64,000 bases of DNA. Origin: Alphaproteobacteria bacterium Ga0077535 (GTDB taxonomy: Bacteria > Pseudomonadota > Alphaproteobacteria > Caulobacterales > Aquidulcibacteraceae). The position numbers were made by a program, and so were the translations under genes. The notes below the pieces were generated by a model. It made no database searches. It was given only the letters and a program-made list of their open reading frames with translations, and had not been told where the DNA came from. The stretch covers positions 496,001 through 560,000 of the forward strand of contig LNEK01000020.1 in assembly GCA_001464425.1 (NCBI GenBank), written 5' to 3'. Below, piece after piece: positions 9,251 through 18,560 of this stretch; position 1 is the first letter of the stretch, and each line of letters opens with the position of its first letter.

Positions 9251-10374
9251 GATTTGAACCCACGCCAGCCATCGATCGAAAGACCATAGCCATCGAGACC
9301 AACGAGCTTTTGCGGCGTATCGGAAAGCACCGTCATGCGGCCGACGCCGAGTTCGCGCAGAATTTGCGAGCCCACGCCGATCACCCGGAGAATGTCATCC
9401 GTTTCGGTCTCAAGCGGCTCGCCGCTTAAGCGCCTTGAAAGAGCGTCGGGGACCAGATCGCGCAAGAGTACGACGACGCCCGCGCCTTCTGCGTCAATCT
9501 CAGCGACCGCGCGGTCTATCAAACCTGCGCGTGCGCCATAACCGCCCATCACGTCCGCGGCGAAGTCGATGCGATGCACACGCACCAGCGTCGGCTTATC
9601 GGCGCTGATTTCGCCCTTGACCAAAGCCGCGTGCTCTACGCCGTCGAGTTTGTTGCGGAAGACGACCAGCTTGAAGCCCGTGCCGCCGCGCACCTCGAAT
9701 GGCGCCTCCGCGACTTTTTCCACCAGGCGTTCGTTCACACGGCGATACGCGATCAACTCATCAATCGCGCCAATTTTCAGATTATGAAACTGCGCGAACG
9801 CGACCAGCTCCGGCAGACGCGCCATAGTGCCGTCATCGTTCATGATCTCGCAAATCACGGCAGATGGGTTGAGCCCAGCTTGGCGCGAAATATCAACGCT
9901 CGCTTCGGTATGCCCCGCGCGCACCAGCACGCCGCCTTCGCGCGCCGTCAACGGAAACACGTGGCCGGGCGAGACGATGTCGCGGCGATCCTTGGTCGGA
10001 TCAATTGCGGTGGCGATGGTCAGCGCGCGATCGTGCGCGGAAATGCCGGTGGAGACGCCTTCTCGCGCTTCGATTGAAACAGTGAAGGCCGTACCCATGC
10101 GTGTCTGATTGCGCGGCGTCATCGGATCGAGGCCGAGCACTTCGGCGCGCTCCGGTGTGAGCGACAAACAAATCAGGCCGCGGCCGTGCTTGGCCATGAA
10201 GTTGACCTGCGCCGGCGTTGCAAACTGCGCCGGGATAACGAGATCGCCCTCGTTTTCGCGATCTTCCTCATCGACGAGGATGAACATACGCCCTTCGCGC
10301 GCTTCCTCGATGATTTCGGAAATCGGCGAGATGGCGCGCTTGAGCTCGGTCAGGGGGGACGGCTTGGCCGCCAT
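9247..10374 (-). CDS. ribB: 3,4-dihydroxy-2-butanone-4-phosphate synthase fused to a degenerate GTP cyclohydrolase II-like domain
   Basis: A 375-residue protein. Residues ~1-205 form an intact RibB domain: [42 protein letters not shown] and [10 protein letters not shown]. Residues ~210-375 keep the outline of RibA ([28 protein letters not shown]) but lack the zinc-binding Cys residues of HSECLTGDVFGSxRCDC and the EGRGIGL block. GTP cyclohydrolase II activity is therefore not expected. Similar RibB-X fusions are known in proteobacteria. The start overlaps the ribE stop by one base. Confidence 0.92.
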   Translation of the reverse strand: MAAKPSPLTELKRAISPISEIIEEAREGRMFILVDEEDRENEGDLVIPAQFATPAQVNFMAKHGRGLICLSLTPERAEVLGLDPMTPRNQTRMGTAFTVSIEAREGVSTGISAHDRALTIATAIDPTKDRRDIVSPGHVFPLTAREGGVLVRAGHTEASVDISRQAGLNPSAVICEIMNDDGTMARLPELVAFAQFHNLKIGAIDELIAYRRVNERLVEKVAEAPFEVRGGTGFKLVVFRNKLDGVEHAALVKGEISADKPTLVRVHRIDFAADVMGGYGARAGLIDRAVAEIDAEGAGVVVLLRDLVPDALSRRLSGEPLETETDDILRVIGVGSQILRELGVGRMTVLSDTPQKLVGLDGYGLSIDGWRGFKS

Positions 10375-10985
10375 TATGCATCTCTCCGCGCTTCCATGAG
10401 GCGCGCCGCATAGCGCGCCATCATGTCGGCTTCCAAGTTGACCTTATCGCCCGCTTTGAGCTTCGACAAAGTTGTCACCGCCCAAGTATGCGGAATGATG
10501 AGGACGCCGAAACCCTCGGCATCGACCTCATTTACTGTCAGCGATACGCCAGACACCGCTATAGAGCCTTTCGGCGCGATCAGGTGGGCAATTGTTTGTG
10601 GTGGACGAATCTTGAGCCGCCAGCCTTCGCCGTCCTGGCGCACCGCCAGCACTTCGCCCAGCCCATCGACGTGACCTTGCACAATATGGCCGCCCAATTC
10701 GTCGCCCACGCGAAGTGAGCGCTCAAGATTCACGTGATCGCCATCCTGGAGGCCGCCCAAAGTGGTGAGCGCCAAGCTCTCAGCCGCCACCTCAACGACG
10801 TGCGACATGCCATCAGCGGTGCGATGCGTTTCCACCACCGTGAGGCATACGCCATCGTGCGCGATCGACGCGCCAAGATCGACGCCGGCCGGATCATAGG
10901 AGCTGTCGACGCGCAGGCGCATTAGGCCGCTCGCGCGCTCAACCCCGGTGACCTTCCCCAGCGCGGAAACAATTCCAGTAAACAT
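10374..10985 (-). CDS. ribE: Riboflavin synthase alpha subunit
   Basis: A 203-residue protein with two tandem beta-barrel halves. It begins [12 protein letters not shown] and carries [13 protein letters not shown] in the first half and [15 protein letters not shown] in the second. It dismutates two lumazine molecules to riboflavin. The second half includes the [24 protein letters not shown] ending typical of the family. It lies 9 bases after ribD and overlaps ribB by one base. Confidence 0.95.
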   Translation of the reverse strand: MFTGIVSALGKVTGVERASGLMRLRVDSSYDPAGVDLGASIAHDGVCLTVVETHRTADGMSHVVEVAAESLALTTLGGLQDGDHVNLERSLRVGDELGGHIVQGHVDGLGEVLAVRQDGEGWRLKIRPPQTIAHLIAPKGSIAVSGVSLTVNEVDAEGFGVLIIPHTWAVTTLSKLKAGDKVNLEADMMARYAARLMEARRDA

Positions 10986-10994
10986 GGCTCTCTC

Positions 10995-11660
10995 TTACGA
11001 GGCTCGCTCGTAGCTTTCCCAGAGATCGGGGCCAAGCTCGCGGATTGCAACGCGGCGCCATTTCGGCGCTTCCGAGAGTCGCGCCAGCGTCAACGCCGCT
11101 ACGGAAGGGCGACCATCGGCGCCGAGCAGGATCGGCGCACGGAACCATTCCAGGCGGTCGATCGCGTCGGCGGTGAAGAGCGAAGCCGCGAGCTGGCCGC
11201 CGCCTTCCACCAGCACACTTTCGACGCCATCAACGCCAAGCAGATCGAGCGCCGCCTCCGCGTCGACGCCCACCGGCCCACGCGCCACGGCGGCGGTGCG
11301 TGCGCCTGCGGCTTCAAGTGCGGCGCGCCGGGACGCGTCTGCGTCGCCCGCGCCAATTATCAGTAGTGGCGCCTGGTCGAGGCTCGCAAACAAGCGCCCG
11401 CGTGGCGTCAGTGAGAATTCGGTATCGAGCACGACCCGCAGAGGCTGGCGCGGCGGCGGTGGTTCGGTGCGAGCAAGGAGTTCTGGATCGTCAGCGCGCG
11501 CGGTGCCGGCGCCGATCATCACGGCGTGCGCGGCTGCGCGCATTGTCTGAACCTGCGCGCGCGATTCCTGTCCGCTGATCCAACGGCTTTCGCCAGAGCT
11601 TGTCGCTATCCGCCCATCGAGCGAGGTCGCGAGTTTGAGGGTAACGTGGGGACGCGCCAT
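10995..11660 (-). CDS. ribD: RibD reductase domain, stand-alone (no deaminase domain)
   Basis: A 221-residue protein matching only the C-terminal half of bifunctional RibD. It opens RPHVTLKLATSLDGRIAT, continues with SGQESRAQVQTMRA, VMIGAGTARADDPEL and VESVLVEGGGQLAASL, and would reduce the ribosylamino-pyrimidine to its ribityl form with NADPH. The ~145-residue zinc-dependent deaminase with its HAE and PCxxxG motifs is absent. Only 45 bases separate this gene from nrdR, and they do not encode the domain. The deaminase step must be supplied elsewhere. Confidence 0.88.
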   Translation of the reverse strand: MARPHVTLKLATSLDGRIATSSGESRWISGQESRAQVQTMRAAAHAVMIGAGTARADDPELLARTEPPPPRQPLRVVLDTEFSLTPRGRLFASLDQAPLLIIGAGDADASRRAALEAAGARTAAVARGPVGVDAEAALDLLGVDGVESVLVEGGGQLAASLFTADAIDRLEWFRAPILLGADGRPSVAALTLARLSEAPKWRRVAIRELGPDLWESYERAS

Positions 11661-11705
11661 CGGCGCAATATGGACCGCCTGCGTCCATTCCCGCTAGCTA
11701 GTAGG

Positions 11706-12173
11706 CTAGTCTTTGCGCTTCGGCGATTTTCCGGCTTCTTCGATGAAGTCAGCAAAGTCGGAGGTTTCGCGGAAGTCGCGATAGACCGAGGCGTAGCGGA
11801 CGTACGCCACCGGATCGAGGTTTGCCAGAGCGTCCATAATCATCTCGCCGATCGTTTCGGACGGCACTTCGCTCTCGCCCTGGCTTTCGAGTTTGCGCAC
11901 GATGCCTGAGATCATTTGCTCGATCTGATCCTGCTCGATCGGCCGTTTGCGCAGCGCGATGGCGAGCGAGCGCGCAAGCTTATCACGGTCAAACGGCACC
12001 CGGCGGCCGGAGCGCTTCAACACCACAAGATCGCGCAGCTGCACTCGTTCAAACGTCGTGAAGCGTGACCCGCACTTATCGCATTGGCGGCGACGGCGAA
12101 TGGCGGCGCCGTCTTCGGTGGGACGGCTATCCTTCACCTGGGTGTCTTCGTTCTGACAAAACGGGCAGCGCAT
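11706..12173 (-). CDS. nrdR: Transcriptional repressor NrdR
   Basis: A 155-residue regulator of ribonucleotide reductase genes. The N-terminal zinc ribbon has four Cys ([10 protein letters not shown] and [11 protein letters not shown]), followed by an ATP-cone from ~residue 45 ([21 protein letters not shown]). It binds NrdR boxes in nrd promoters, which are not in this window. It lies between glyA and ribD on the same strand, a common alphaproteobacterial order. Confidence 0.96.
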   Translation of the reverse strand: MRCPFCQNEDTQVKDSRPTEDGAAIRRRRQCDKCGSRFTTFERVQLRDLVVLKRSGRRVPFDRDKLARSLAIALRKRPIEQDQIEQMISGIVRKLESQGESEVPSETIGEMIMDALANLDPVAYVRYASVYRDFRETSDFADFIEEAGKSPKRKD

Positions 12174-12215
12174 ACGGCGAACTCCCGCGGGACGCCGAAT
12201 CAGCGCGCCGCCGCC

Positions 12216-13514
12216 TTAAGTATAGATCGGGAAACGCGCGGTCAGCGCCTCGACCTTAGCGGCCACAGCAGCCTCGACCGAAGAATTGTCGCCATTTGAG
12301 CCCTGCAACCCGTCCAACACTTCGCAGATCAGGTCAGCAACGTGTTGGAATTCGGCCGGCCCGAAGCCGCGTGTGGTGCAGGCCGGCGTGCCGAGGCGGA
12401 TACCGGACGTCACCATCGGCTTTTCGGGATCGAACGGTATGCCGTTCTTGTTGCAGGTGATCATCGCGCGTTCGAGGCTGTGCTCACCGAGTTTGCCGGT
12501 TGTCCGCTTCGGACGGAGATCGACGAGCATCAGATGGCTATCCGTGCCGCCGGAGACGACCGCGAGGCCATTCTCGATAAGGCGCGCAGAAAGCGCGCGC
12601 GCGTTATCGAGCGTGCGCTGCGCGTAAAGCTTGAACTCGGGCTGCAACGCTTCCTGGAACGACACTGCTTTCGCGGCGATGACGTGCATGAGCGGCCCGC
12701 CTTGCAGACCAGGGAAGACGGCGGAATTGATCTTCTTGCCGAGATCCTCGTCGTTCGAGAGGATCATGCCGCCGCGCGGGCCGCGCAGCGTCTTGTGCGT
12801 TGTTGTGGTGACAACATGCGCGTGTGGCAGCGGCGAGGGATATACGCCGCCGGCGATCAGGCCGGCATAGTGCGCCATGTCCACCATTAGATAAGCGCCA
12901 ACTTCATCAGCGATCTGACGGAAACGCGCAAAATCAATCTGGCGCGAATAGGCGGAGGCGCCGGCGATAATGAGCTTCGGACGTTCGCGGCGCGCAACTT
13001 CGGCGACTTGATCGTAATCGATGAGGTGATCGTCTTCGCGCACACCGTACGCGACAGGCTTGAACCACTTGCCGGAAATGTTGACCGGCGCGCCGTGAGT
13101 CAGGTGACCGCCGCAGGCGAGGTCCATGCCGAGAAAAGTGTCGCCTGGATTGAGCAACGCGAAGAACACGGCCTGGTTGGCGTTGGCGCCGGAGTGCGGC
13201 TGCACGTTCGCGTACTTGCAATTGAAGAGACGCTTCGCGCGTTCAATGGCGAGGCGCTCGACTTCGTCAACGTATTCGCACCCGCCGTAATATCGACGGC
13301 CTGGATAACCCTCAGCGTACTTATTGGTGAGCACCGAACCCTGTGCTTCGAGCACCGCCCGCGAGACGATGTTTTCCGACGCGATGAGTTCGATCTGGCG
13401 CTGCTGGCGACCAAGCTCAGCCGCGACGGCAGAGTGAACGTCCGGATCACTCCGCTCCAGCCGCGCTTCAAAGAAACGGTCGCGCTCTGCCGCGCGTCCG
13501 GCTGTCTGGGTCAT
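12216..13514 (-). CDS. glyA: Serine hydroxymethyltransferase
   Basis: A 432-residue fold-type I PLP enzyme that interconverts serine and glycine and supplies one-carbon units on tetrahydrofolate. Conserved blocks include [28 protein letters not shown] and [14 protein letters not shown], where Lys241 should bind PLP. Its length is typical. It is the first gene of the reverse-strand glyA-nrdR-rib cluster and is divergent from mucR. The ~220-base spacer is noticeably more AT-rich than the flanking genes and probably carries both promoters. Confidence 0.97.
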   Translation of the reverse strand: MTQTAGRAAERDRFFEARLERSDPDVHSAVAAELGRQQRQIELIASENIVSRAVLEAQGSVLTNKYAEGYPGRRYYGGCEYVDEVERLAIERAKRLFNCKYANVQPHSGANANQAVFFALLNPGDTFLGMDLACGGHLTHGAPVNISGKWFKPVAYGVREDDHLIDYDQVAEVARRERPKLIIAGASAYSRQIDFARFRQIADEVGAYLMVDMAHYAGLIAGGVYPSPLPHAHVVTTTTHKTLRGPRGGMILSNDEDLGKKINSAVFPGLQGGPLMHVIAAKAVSFQEALQPEFKLYAQRTLDNARALSARLIENGLAVVSGGTDSHLMLVDLRPKRTTGKLGEHSLERAMITCNKNGIPFDPEKPMVTSGIRLGTPACTTRGFGPAEFQHVADLICEVLDGLQGSNGDNSSVEAAVAAKVEALTARFPIYT

Positions 13515-13735
13515 GCAAATCTCGCCACAACTTGAGGTGTTGGAATCTATCGGCCGAACATAGTTCGCCTTCGACCTGTAAGCAAAGCTACTGATGGTGT
13601 TCTTGTATTCCGAACCTCAACTGTCGATTGGCAGACTAACCTCCGAATAGGCCGAGAGTAATACTTGCCGGCGTTAGACCTTGCGGCGTATATCGAACAG
13701 AGAGCGTTGTATTCGCTGCACAAAAGGCGCCGTTG

Positions 13736-14167
13736 ATGCGGGACGAGGACGAGCAAACCGCCGGCGGCAGCGTCGAAGCCTTGCGAATGACCACCGACAT
13801 CGTCGCCTCATTTGTCGCAAACAACAAAGTGTCATCAGACGAAATCGGTGAGCTCATCCGGTCGGTGCATCGGACCTTAGCGTCGCTTGGCGCAACTGGC
13901 GCTGCGGTCGTTGCTGAACGCCCTAAACCGGCTGCACCGATCAACAAGTCCGTGCACACAGATTACATCATCTGCCTGGAAGACGGCAAAAAGCTGAAGA
14001 TGCTGAAGCGCTACCTGCGCTCGACCTACAACATGTCGCCGGACGAATACCGCAAGCGTTGGGGATTGCCCGCTGATTATCCGATGGTTGCGCCAGCTTA
14101 CGCGGCGCGCCGCTCGGAGTTCGCAAAGAAGATCGGCCTCGGCAAAGGCGTTCGGCGCAAAGACTAA
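13736..14167 (+). CDS. mucR: MucR/Ros family transcriptional regulator
   Basis: A 143-residue DNA-binding protein. The N-terminal helix (MTTDIVASFVANNKVSSDEI) is the oligomerisation part. The C-terminal domain has the family blocks LEDGKKLKMLKRYL, MSPDEYRKRWGLPADYPMVAPAYAARRSE and KKIGLG. Three of four classical Ros zinc ligands are replaced: the second Cys is Asp and both His are Tyr. MucR proteins regulate cell-cycle and surface genes and bind AT-rich DNA with T-A steps. The first ATG at 13736 is used; the ATG at 13787 is also possible. It may act on the neighbouring AT-rich spacer (inference). Confidence 0.88.
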   Translation: MRDEDEQTAGGSVEALRMTTDIVASFVANNKVSSDEIGELIRSVHRTLASLGATGAAVVAERPKPAAPINKSVHTDYIICLEDGKKLKMLKRYLRSTYNMSPDEYRKRWGLPADYPMVAPAYAARRSEFAKKIGLGKGVRRKD

Positions 14168-14388
14168 ACGATCTTACCGGGTCGCGGCGGCGGAGGATCT
14201 TCGGACTCGGCGGAAAGCGCCCGCTTCAGTTTTCTCAGCGCCAGGTCACGTACATCTACGAGCGCCGCGTTGGCAGGCGCCTGCACCACAACTTCAATTC
14301 CAGTTTCTACATCGATGGCAGCAACGCGCTGTACATCTCCGACGCGAACCGTCTCGAAGATCACCTCGCGCTCGTCGCCGCCGCTCAC
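14164..14388 (-). CDS. Small DUF6898-like protein
   Basis: A ~74-residue protein with the pattern [32 protein letters not shown] and [10 protein letters not shown], resembling a small conserved alphaproteobacterial family of unknown function. The GTG start at 14386-14388 overlaps the hemA stop (GTGA), suggesting coupled translation; an ATG at 14418 inside hemA is the alternative. Its stop shares four bases (CTAA) with the convergent mucR stop. A Pro-rich end ([10 protein letters not shown]) follows the domain. Confidence 0.65.
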   Translation of the reverse strand: MSGGDEREVIFETVRVGDVQRVAAIDVETGIEVVVQAPANAALVDVRDLALRKLKRALSAESEDPPPPRPGKIV

Positions 14389-15608
14389 GCCGAAACGTGC
14401 ACCGGGCACATCGCCCACACCGCCTTCAGCGATGTGATCAACCGGTCCATCAATTCATCATCGTGGAAGGGGCTCGGCGTGATCCGCAGCCGCTCGGTGC
14501 CGCGCGGAACCGTGGGGTAATTGATCGGCTGCACGTAGATGCCGTGATCATTGAGCAAGATATCCGAGATCTTCTTGCAGCGTGCGGCGTCGCCAACCAG
14601 CACCGGGACGATGTGCGTGGTCGACTCCGACATCACCGGAATGCCAGCGTCGCGCAGAAGCGCCTTCAGGCGCTCGGCGCGGTCCTGCAAACGATCTCGC
14701 AAATGCGGGCATTCTCGCACCATGCGAACGCTTTCCAGCGCCGCAGCTGCGATCGACGGCGCGAGGGAGGTCGTGAAAATAAACCCGGACGCGGTAGAGC
14801 GGATCGCGTCCATCGCTGCGGCCGGGCCGCTCACGTAGCCGCCCATGGTTCCAAAGGCTTTGGCGAGGGTGCCCTCGATGAAATCGACGCGGTGCATAAC
14901 CCCGTCGCGCTCAGCAACGCCGCCGCCGGTGGGACCATAGAGGCCGACCCCGTGGACTTCGTCGAGATACGTCATCGCGCCGTACGCTTCGGCGAGATCG
15001 CAGATCGCTTCGATCGGCGCGGTATCGCCATCCATCGAATAGACGCTCTCGAACGCAATCAGCTTCGGCGCATCGGCCGGCGCTTCGTTCATCAACGCTT
15101 CGAGATGCTGGATGTCGTTGTGGCGGAATACGCGGCGCTCGCACTTGGCGCGCTTAATGCCTTCGATCATCGAGGCGTGGTTTTGCGCGTCCGAGAAAAT
15201 CCAAAGGTTCGGAAAAAGCTTCGCCAGCGTCGAGAGCGTTGCATCGTTCGACACATAGCCCGACGTGAACAACAGCGCCGCTTCCTTGCCGTGCAACGAC
15301 GCCAGCTCGCGCTCAAGATCAACGTGATAGCTCGTTGTACCGGAAATGTTGCGCGTGCCGCCGGCGCCGGCGCCGACTTTGTCCAACGCCGCGTGGGCAG
15401 CGTCGAGCACTTCGGGGCTTTGGCCCTGGCCGAGATAGTCGTTCGAGCACCAGACGACGATGTCGTGAATAGACCCGTCGTCGCGGCGGAGTTTCGCGTA
15501 CGGGAAACGTCCGCGCTCGCGCATGATATCGGCGAAGACGCGATAGCGCCCTTCGTCACGGATCTCCGCGACGGCGCTCTCAAACACCTGCTTGTCTTCG
15601 TCTCTCAC
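14385..15608 (-). CDS. hemA: 5-aminolevulinate synthase (C4 pathway)
   Basis: A 407-residue fold-type I PLP enzyme condensing glycine with succinyl-CoA, the first step of tetrapyrrole synthesis in alphaproteobacteria. Diagnostic parts are [51 protein letters not shown] and [14 protein letters not shown], with PLP Lys250. A GTG at 15608 is preferred because GGAAAGG lies ~8 bases upstream; a frame extending 51 codons further lacks homology. It is divergent from hemB, and the DUF6898-like gene is coupled behind it. Confidence 0.95.
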   Translation of the reverse strand: MRDEDKQVFESAVAEIRDEGRYRVFADIMRERGRFPYAKLRRDDGSIHDIVVWCSNDYLGQGQSPEVLDAAHAALDKVGAGAGGTRNISGTTSYHVDLERELASLHGKEAALLFTSGYVSNDATLSTLAKLFPNLWIFSDAQNHASMIEGIKRAKCERRVFRHNDIQHLEALMNEAPADAPKLIAFESVYSMDGDTAPIEAICDLAEAYGAMTYLDEVHGVGLYGPTGGGVAERDGVMHRVDFIEGTLAKAFGTMGGYVSGPAAAMDAIRSTASGFIFTTSLAPSIAAAALESVRMVRECPHLRDRLQDRAERLKALLRDAGIPVMSESTTHIVPVLVGDAARCKKISDILLNDHGIYVQPINYPTVPRGTERLRITPSPFHDDELMDRLITSLKAVWAMCPVHVSA

Positions 15609-15707
15609 GGCTCGGCCTTTCCGGAGCGCGCTTGCGCGCAATCGACTTATAGAATGTTTCAGGCGAGAACAGTAACTGAGACGCGTAGGCGCACGATGAT
15701 GCTCAGT

Positions 15708-15722
15708 TGCGAACGGTTCGCA
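15708..15722. promoter_or_regulatory. Perfect palindrome touching the hemB start codon
   Basis: TGCGAACGGTTCGCA is a 7+1+7 perfect inverted repeat whose last base is the A of the hemB ATG. No clear ribosome-binding site is seen upstream of that ATG. The repeat could be an operator for the hemA/hemB spacer or an RNA hairpin covering the start. No binding protein can be named. Confidence 0.45.
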
Positions 15723-16735
15723 TGAAATCTTATTCCGGACGTTACCCCAGCGCGCGACCACGCCGTTTGCGCCAGAACAATTGGATCCGTCGCCTCACGC
15801 GCGAAACGCAGCTGAGCGCCGACGATCTGATCTGGGCAATGGTCGTTCACGATGGCGACGAGGACGAAGTTCCAGTTGCCGCCATGCCTGGGACAGCGCG
15901 CTATTCCGTGCGCGCTGCGGCGGCCGCGGCAAAGCGCGCAGAGAAGTTGGGCATTCCGGCGATCGCCGTCTTTCCGCACATCGATGGGCGCAAGAAGGAC
16001 GCGAGCGGCAAAGAAGCGCTCAATCCGGACGGGCTGGTTTGCACCGCCGTGCGGGCGATGAAGGATGCCGCGCCAGGCGTGGGCCTCATGGTGGATGTCG
16101 CGCTCGATCCCTTCACCGACCACGGCCATGACGGCCTCTTGAAGGATGGGCGCATCGCCAACGACGAGACGATCAAAGTTCTGGTCGAACAGGCGATCGT
16201 GCAGACCCGCGCTGGCGCTGAAATCGTCGCGCCTTCCGACATGATGGACGGCCGCGTCGGCGCCATCCGCGCTGGGTTAGACGCAGCCGGCTTCGAGGAC
16301 ACTTTGATTATGTCCTACGCCGCCAAATACGCCTCGGCCTTCTATGGCCCGTACCGCGAGGCCATCGGCTCAGGAAAGCTGGGCTCCGGCGCCAGCGCCA
16401 ACCCAGGCGATAAGCGCACCTACCAGATGGACTACGGCAATACCGATGAAGCGCTACGCGAAGTCGCGATGGATGTAGCCGAAGGCGCCGACATGCTGCT
16501 GGTGAAACCCGGCATCGCCTACCTCGACATCGTCACGCGTGTGAAGGACGCGTTCGGGCTACCGACCTACGCGTTTCAGGTCTCAGGCGAATACGCGATG
16601 ATCAAAGCCGCCGCAGCCAATGGCTGGATCGATGAAGAACGGATCGTGCTGGAAACGCTCACCGCGTTCAAACGCGCCGGCGCCGACGGCATAGTCACGT
16701 ACTTTGCGCCGAACGCGGCGGAGCTGCTGGGTTAA
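15722..16735 (+). CDS. hemB: Porphobilinogen synthase (delta-aminolevulinate dehydratase), Mg-type
   Basis: A 337-residue TIM-barrel enzyme joining two 5-aminolevulinate molecules, the step after HemA. The metal segment reads [15 protein letters not shown], with Asp/Ala in place of the Cys residues of zinc enzymes, so this is the magnesium/metal-switched type. Active-site lysines are in [14 protein letters not shown] and [14 protein letters not shown] at 15722 is used; a TTG five codons upstream is in frame. It is divergent from hemA and shares a TTAA stop overlap with the next gene. Confidence 0.95.
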   Translation: MKSYSGRYPSARPRRLRQNNWIRRLTRETQLSADDLIWAMVVHDGDEDEVPVAAMPGTARYSVRAAAAAAKRAEKLGIPAIAVFPHIDGRKKDASGKEALNPDGLVCTAVRAMKDAAPGVGLMVDVALDPFTDHGHDGLLKDGRIANDETIKVLVEQAIVQTRAGAEIVAPSDMMDGRVGAIRAGLDAAGFEDTLIMSYAAKYASAFYGPYREAIGSGKLGSGASANPGDKRTYQMDYGNTDEALREVAMDVAEGADMLLVKPGIAYLDIVTRVKDAFGLPTYAFQVSGEYAMIKAAAANGWIDEERIVLETLTAFKRAGADGIVTYFAPNAAELLG

Positions 16736-17574
16736 GCGGCGCGCTGCATCGCGGCTTTGCCGACAGCTTGGCGAACGCCTTCAGCGATCTCCTCGCGCCG
16801 CGCAGCTTGTTCGGGCCCGAGCGACACGAGCTTTACGACGCCGTTCACGCACACTTCGAGCGCCGAGCGCACCGCTTCAGGCCGGAGGCCCTTGGCGGAA
16901 GAGAGCTGCAATGCGAACGCCGCACAAGCGCGCATCAATGGCCCATCACCAGCGTTGACCGCGTAAGCCTGCACTTGGCGCAGCGCGAGTTCACAGCCCT
17001 CGAGCTTGTTTGAATCCGCGGCGTAGGCGGCGGCGGCGGCCACCAATGCGTCCACCACGGTTTTCAGGGTCTTCATGTCAGCCGCGGTGACGACTGAATC
17101 GTCGGCCTTACGACGCTTCTTCGGCGCGCCGGCAGTGACGATCCCAGCGCGGCGGCACGGGCCGACATAGCCTTCCGCATCGATGAACTCACGCGGTTTG
17201 CCGAGCACTTTGGCTATCGTCGCCAACAACACTTTGGCCGAGATCGGCTTGCCGATCAGCGCGTTGGCGCCGGCATGACGGCACTCTTCAGCCATAGAGA
17301 GCGAGAATGCGCCCGACGTGATGAAGATAGCTTGCTTGCGGCCGGGCAGTCGTTTGTTGCGGCGGTATGCGCGCGTCCATGCGGCGCCGTCGAGCGGCCC
17401 CATCTCAAACGACGCGATGACGACGTTAGCGTTGTAAACTTCAAGCAAATCGTTCGCCGCATCCTGCTCGGTGCAGACCTTCACCCGATCCACGCCGGCA
17501 TTGCGCAGAAGATCGAGAATGATTTGTCCCTCGAACTTATTCGGCTCGATGACACAGACGGTCCACGACTTCAC
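16732..17574 (-). CDS. Degenerate response-regulator (pseudo-receiver) protein
   Basis: A ~280-residue protein. Residues 1-125 fold-match a CheY-like receiver (SWTVCVIEPN, NVVIASFEMGPLDG, AIFITSGAF, ALIGKPISAKVL). The phospho-acceptor Asp is Ser55 and the acidic pair is reduced to one Glu, while the Thr/Ser and Lys-Pro positions remain. A basic linker (PKKRRKADD) precedes a helical, Ala-rich C-terminal domain of unknown fold. The start is unsure; GTG at 17574 and a TTG two codons upstream, with GGAG 8 bases before it, are close alternatives. Confidence 0.72.
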   Translation of the reverse strand: MKSWTVCVIEPNKFEGQIILDLLRNAGVDRVKVCTEQDAANDLLEVYNANVVIASFEMGPLDGAAWTRAYRRNKRLPGRKQAIFITSGAFSLSMAEECRHAGANALIGKPISAKVLLATIAKVLGKPREFIDAEGYVGPCRRAGIVTAGAPKKRRKADDSVVTAADMKTLKTVVDALVAAAAAYAADSNKLEGCELALRQVQAYAVNAGDGPLMRACAAFALQLSSAKGLRPEAVRSALEVCVNGVVKLVSLGPEQAARREEIAEGVRQAVGKAAMQRAA

Positions 17575-17693
17575 GTTCAAGGCAACGCTCCACCCCAAGG
17601 AGCGCAAACTACACGACAGCGTTTAAAAGACCTTGAAGGCCCAACGTAAAGTCAGCTACAGATTCAGCGCGCATTAACCACGCGCGCGGCGCC

Positions 17694-18560
17694 TCAGCTT
17701 TTCTGCCGCTCAAGCCGCGCGATTAAGCTCGACGTATCCCAGCGCTTGCCGCCCATCGCTTGAACGTCCGCGTAAAATTCATCGACGAGCGCCGCGAGTT
17801 CGAGTTTTGCGCCATTGCGCTCAGCCTCTTCGAGCACCAGCCCAAGATCCTTGCGCATCCAGTCGACCGCAAAGCCAAAATCGAAGCGGCCTTCGACCAT
17901 CGTCTTTGCGCGGTTTTCCATTTGCCAACTTTGCGCGGCGCCTTTGGAAATCGCAGCGACGACTTTGTCGGTATCGAGCCCTGCGCGCTTGGCAAAGTGC
18001 AGACCTTCCGCCAAGCCCTGCAGCACGCCCGCGATACAGATTTGGTTCACCATCTTCGCCAGCTGCCCCGAACCAGCCGGGCCGATCAAAGTCATGTTTG
18101 CCGCATACGCGGCCATGATCGGCTGCGCTTCAGCGAACACGCTGGGATCGCCGCCAGCCATGATCGTCAGCTTGCCGGCTTCGGCCCCGGCTTGGCCGCC
18201 CGAGACGGGCGCGTCGAGAAACCCTAGGCCTTTTTCCTCAGCGCGCGCCGCCAGTTCGCGCGCGATTTCGGCAGAGGCCGTGGTGTGATCGACGAAAATC
18301 GCGCCCTTGCGCATCGTCTTCGATGCAGCCTCGAACACTTCGCGCAGGTCGCGATCGTTGCCGACGCATGAGAATACAATGTCGGCGCCCTCGGCGGCGT
18401 TCGCGACGGAGGTGTAGGTGCGGCCGTGATGCTTCTGCGCCCAATCGCGCGCTTTGTTCTCAGTACGATTGTAAACCGAGACAGCGTGCCCCGCGGCGGC
18501 CAGATGACCCGCCATCGGCGCGCCCATGACACCGAGCCCAATAAAAGCAGTCTTCGCCAT
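17694..18560 (-). CDS. NAD(P)-dependent beta-hydroxyacid dehydrogenase (3-hydroxyisobutyrate dehydrogenase family)
   Basis: A 288-residue oxidoreductase. The N-terminal Rossmann motif is FIGLGVMGAPMAGHLAAAGH; the substrate loop is LDAPVSGGQAGAEAGKLTIMAGG, and the catalytic Lys sits in GSGQLAKMVNQI. It could act on 3-hydroxyisobutyrate, tartronate semialdehyde or a related acid; the sequence does not decide which. It overlaps the flavin reductase gene by one base on the same strand, so the two are probably co-transcribed. Confidence 0.88.
   Translation of the reverse strand: MAKTAFIGLGVMGAPMAGHLAAAGHAVSVYNRTENKARDWAQKHHGRTYTSVANAAEGADIVFSCVGNDRDLREVFEAASKTMRKGAIFVDHTTASAEIARELAARAEEKGLGFLDAPVSGGQAGAEAGKLTIMAGGDPSVFAEAQPIMAAYAANMTLIGPAGSGQLAKMVNQICIAGVLQGLAEGLHFAKRAGLDTDKVVAAISKGAAQSWQMENRAKTMVEGRFDFGFAVDWMRKDLGLVLEEAERNGAKLELAALVDEFYADVQAMGGKRWDTSSLIARLERQKS

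Noticed and set aside
10986-13514. FMN riboswitch for the riboflavin genes
   Set aside because: No RFN-element sequence is seen upstream of ribD, nrdR or glyA; the genes are packed with no leader space.
13515-13735. Possible riboswitch or operator in the glyA-mucR spacer, including the short GAAC-ATA-GTTC palindrome
   Set aside because: No known riboswitch consensus is visible, and the palindrome has only 4-base arms; AT-richness alone is noted with the genes.
14088-15725. A 545-codon open frame on the plus strand over hemA
   Set aside because: It lies antisense to the fully recognisable hemA, shows Arg/His/Ala-rich sequence with no domain, and is the usual result of GC-rich codon use on the opposite strand.
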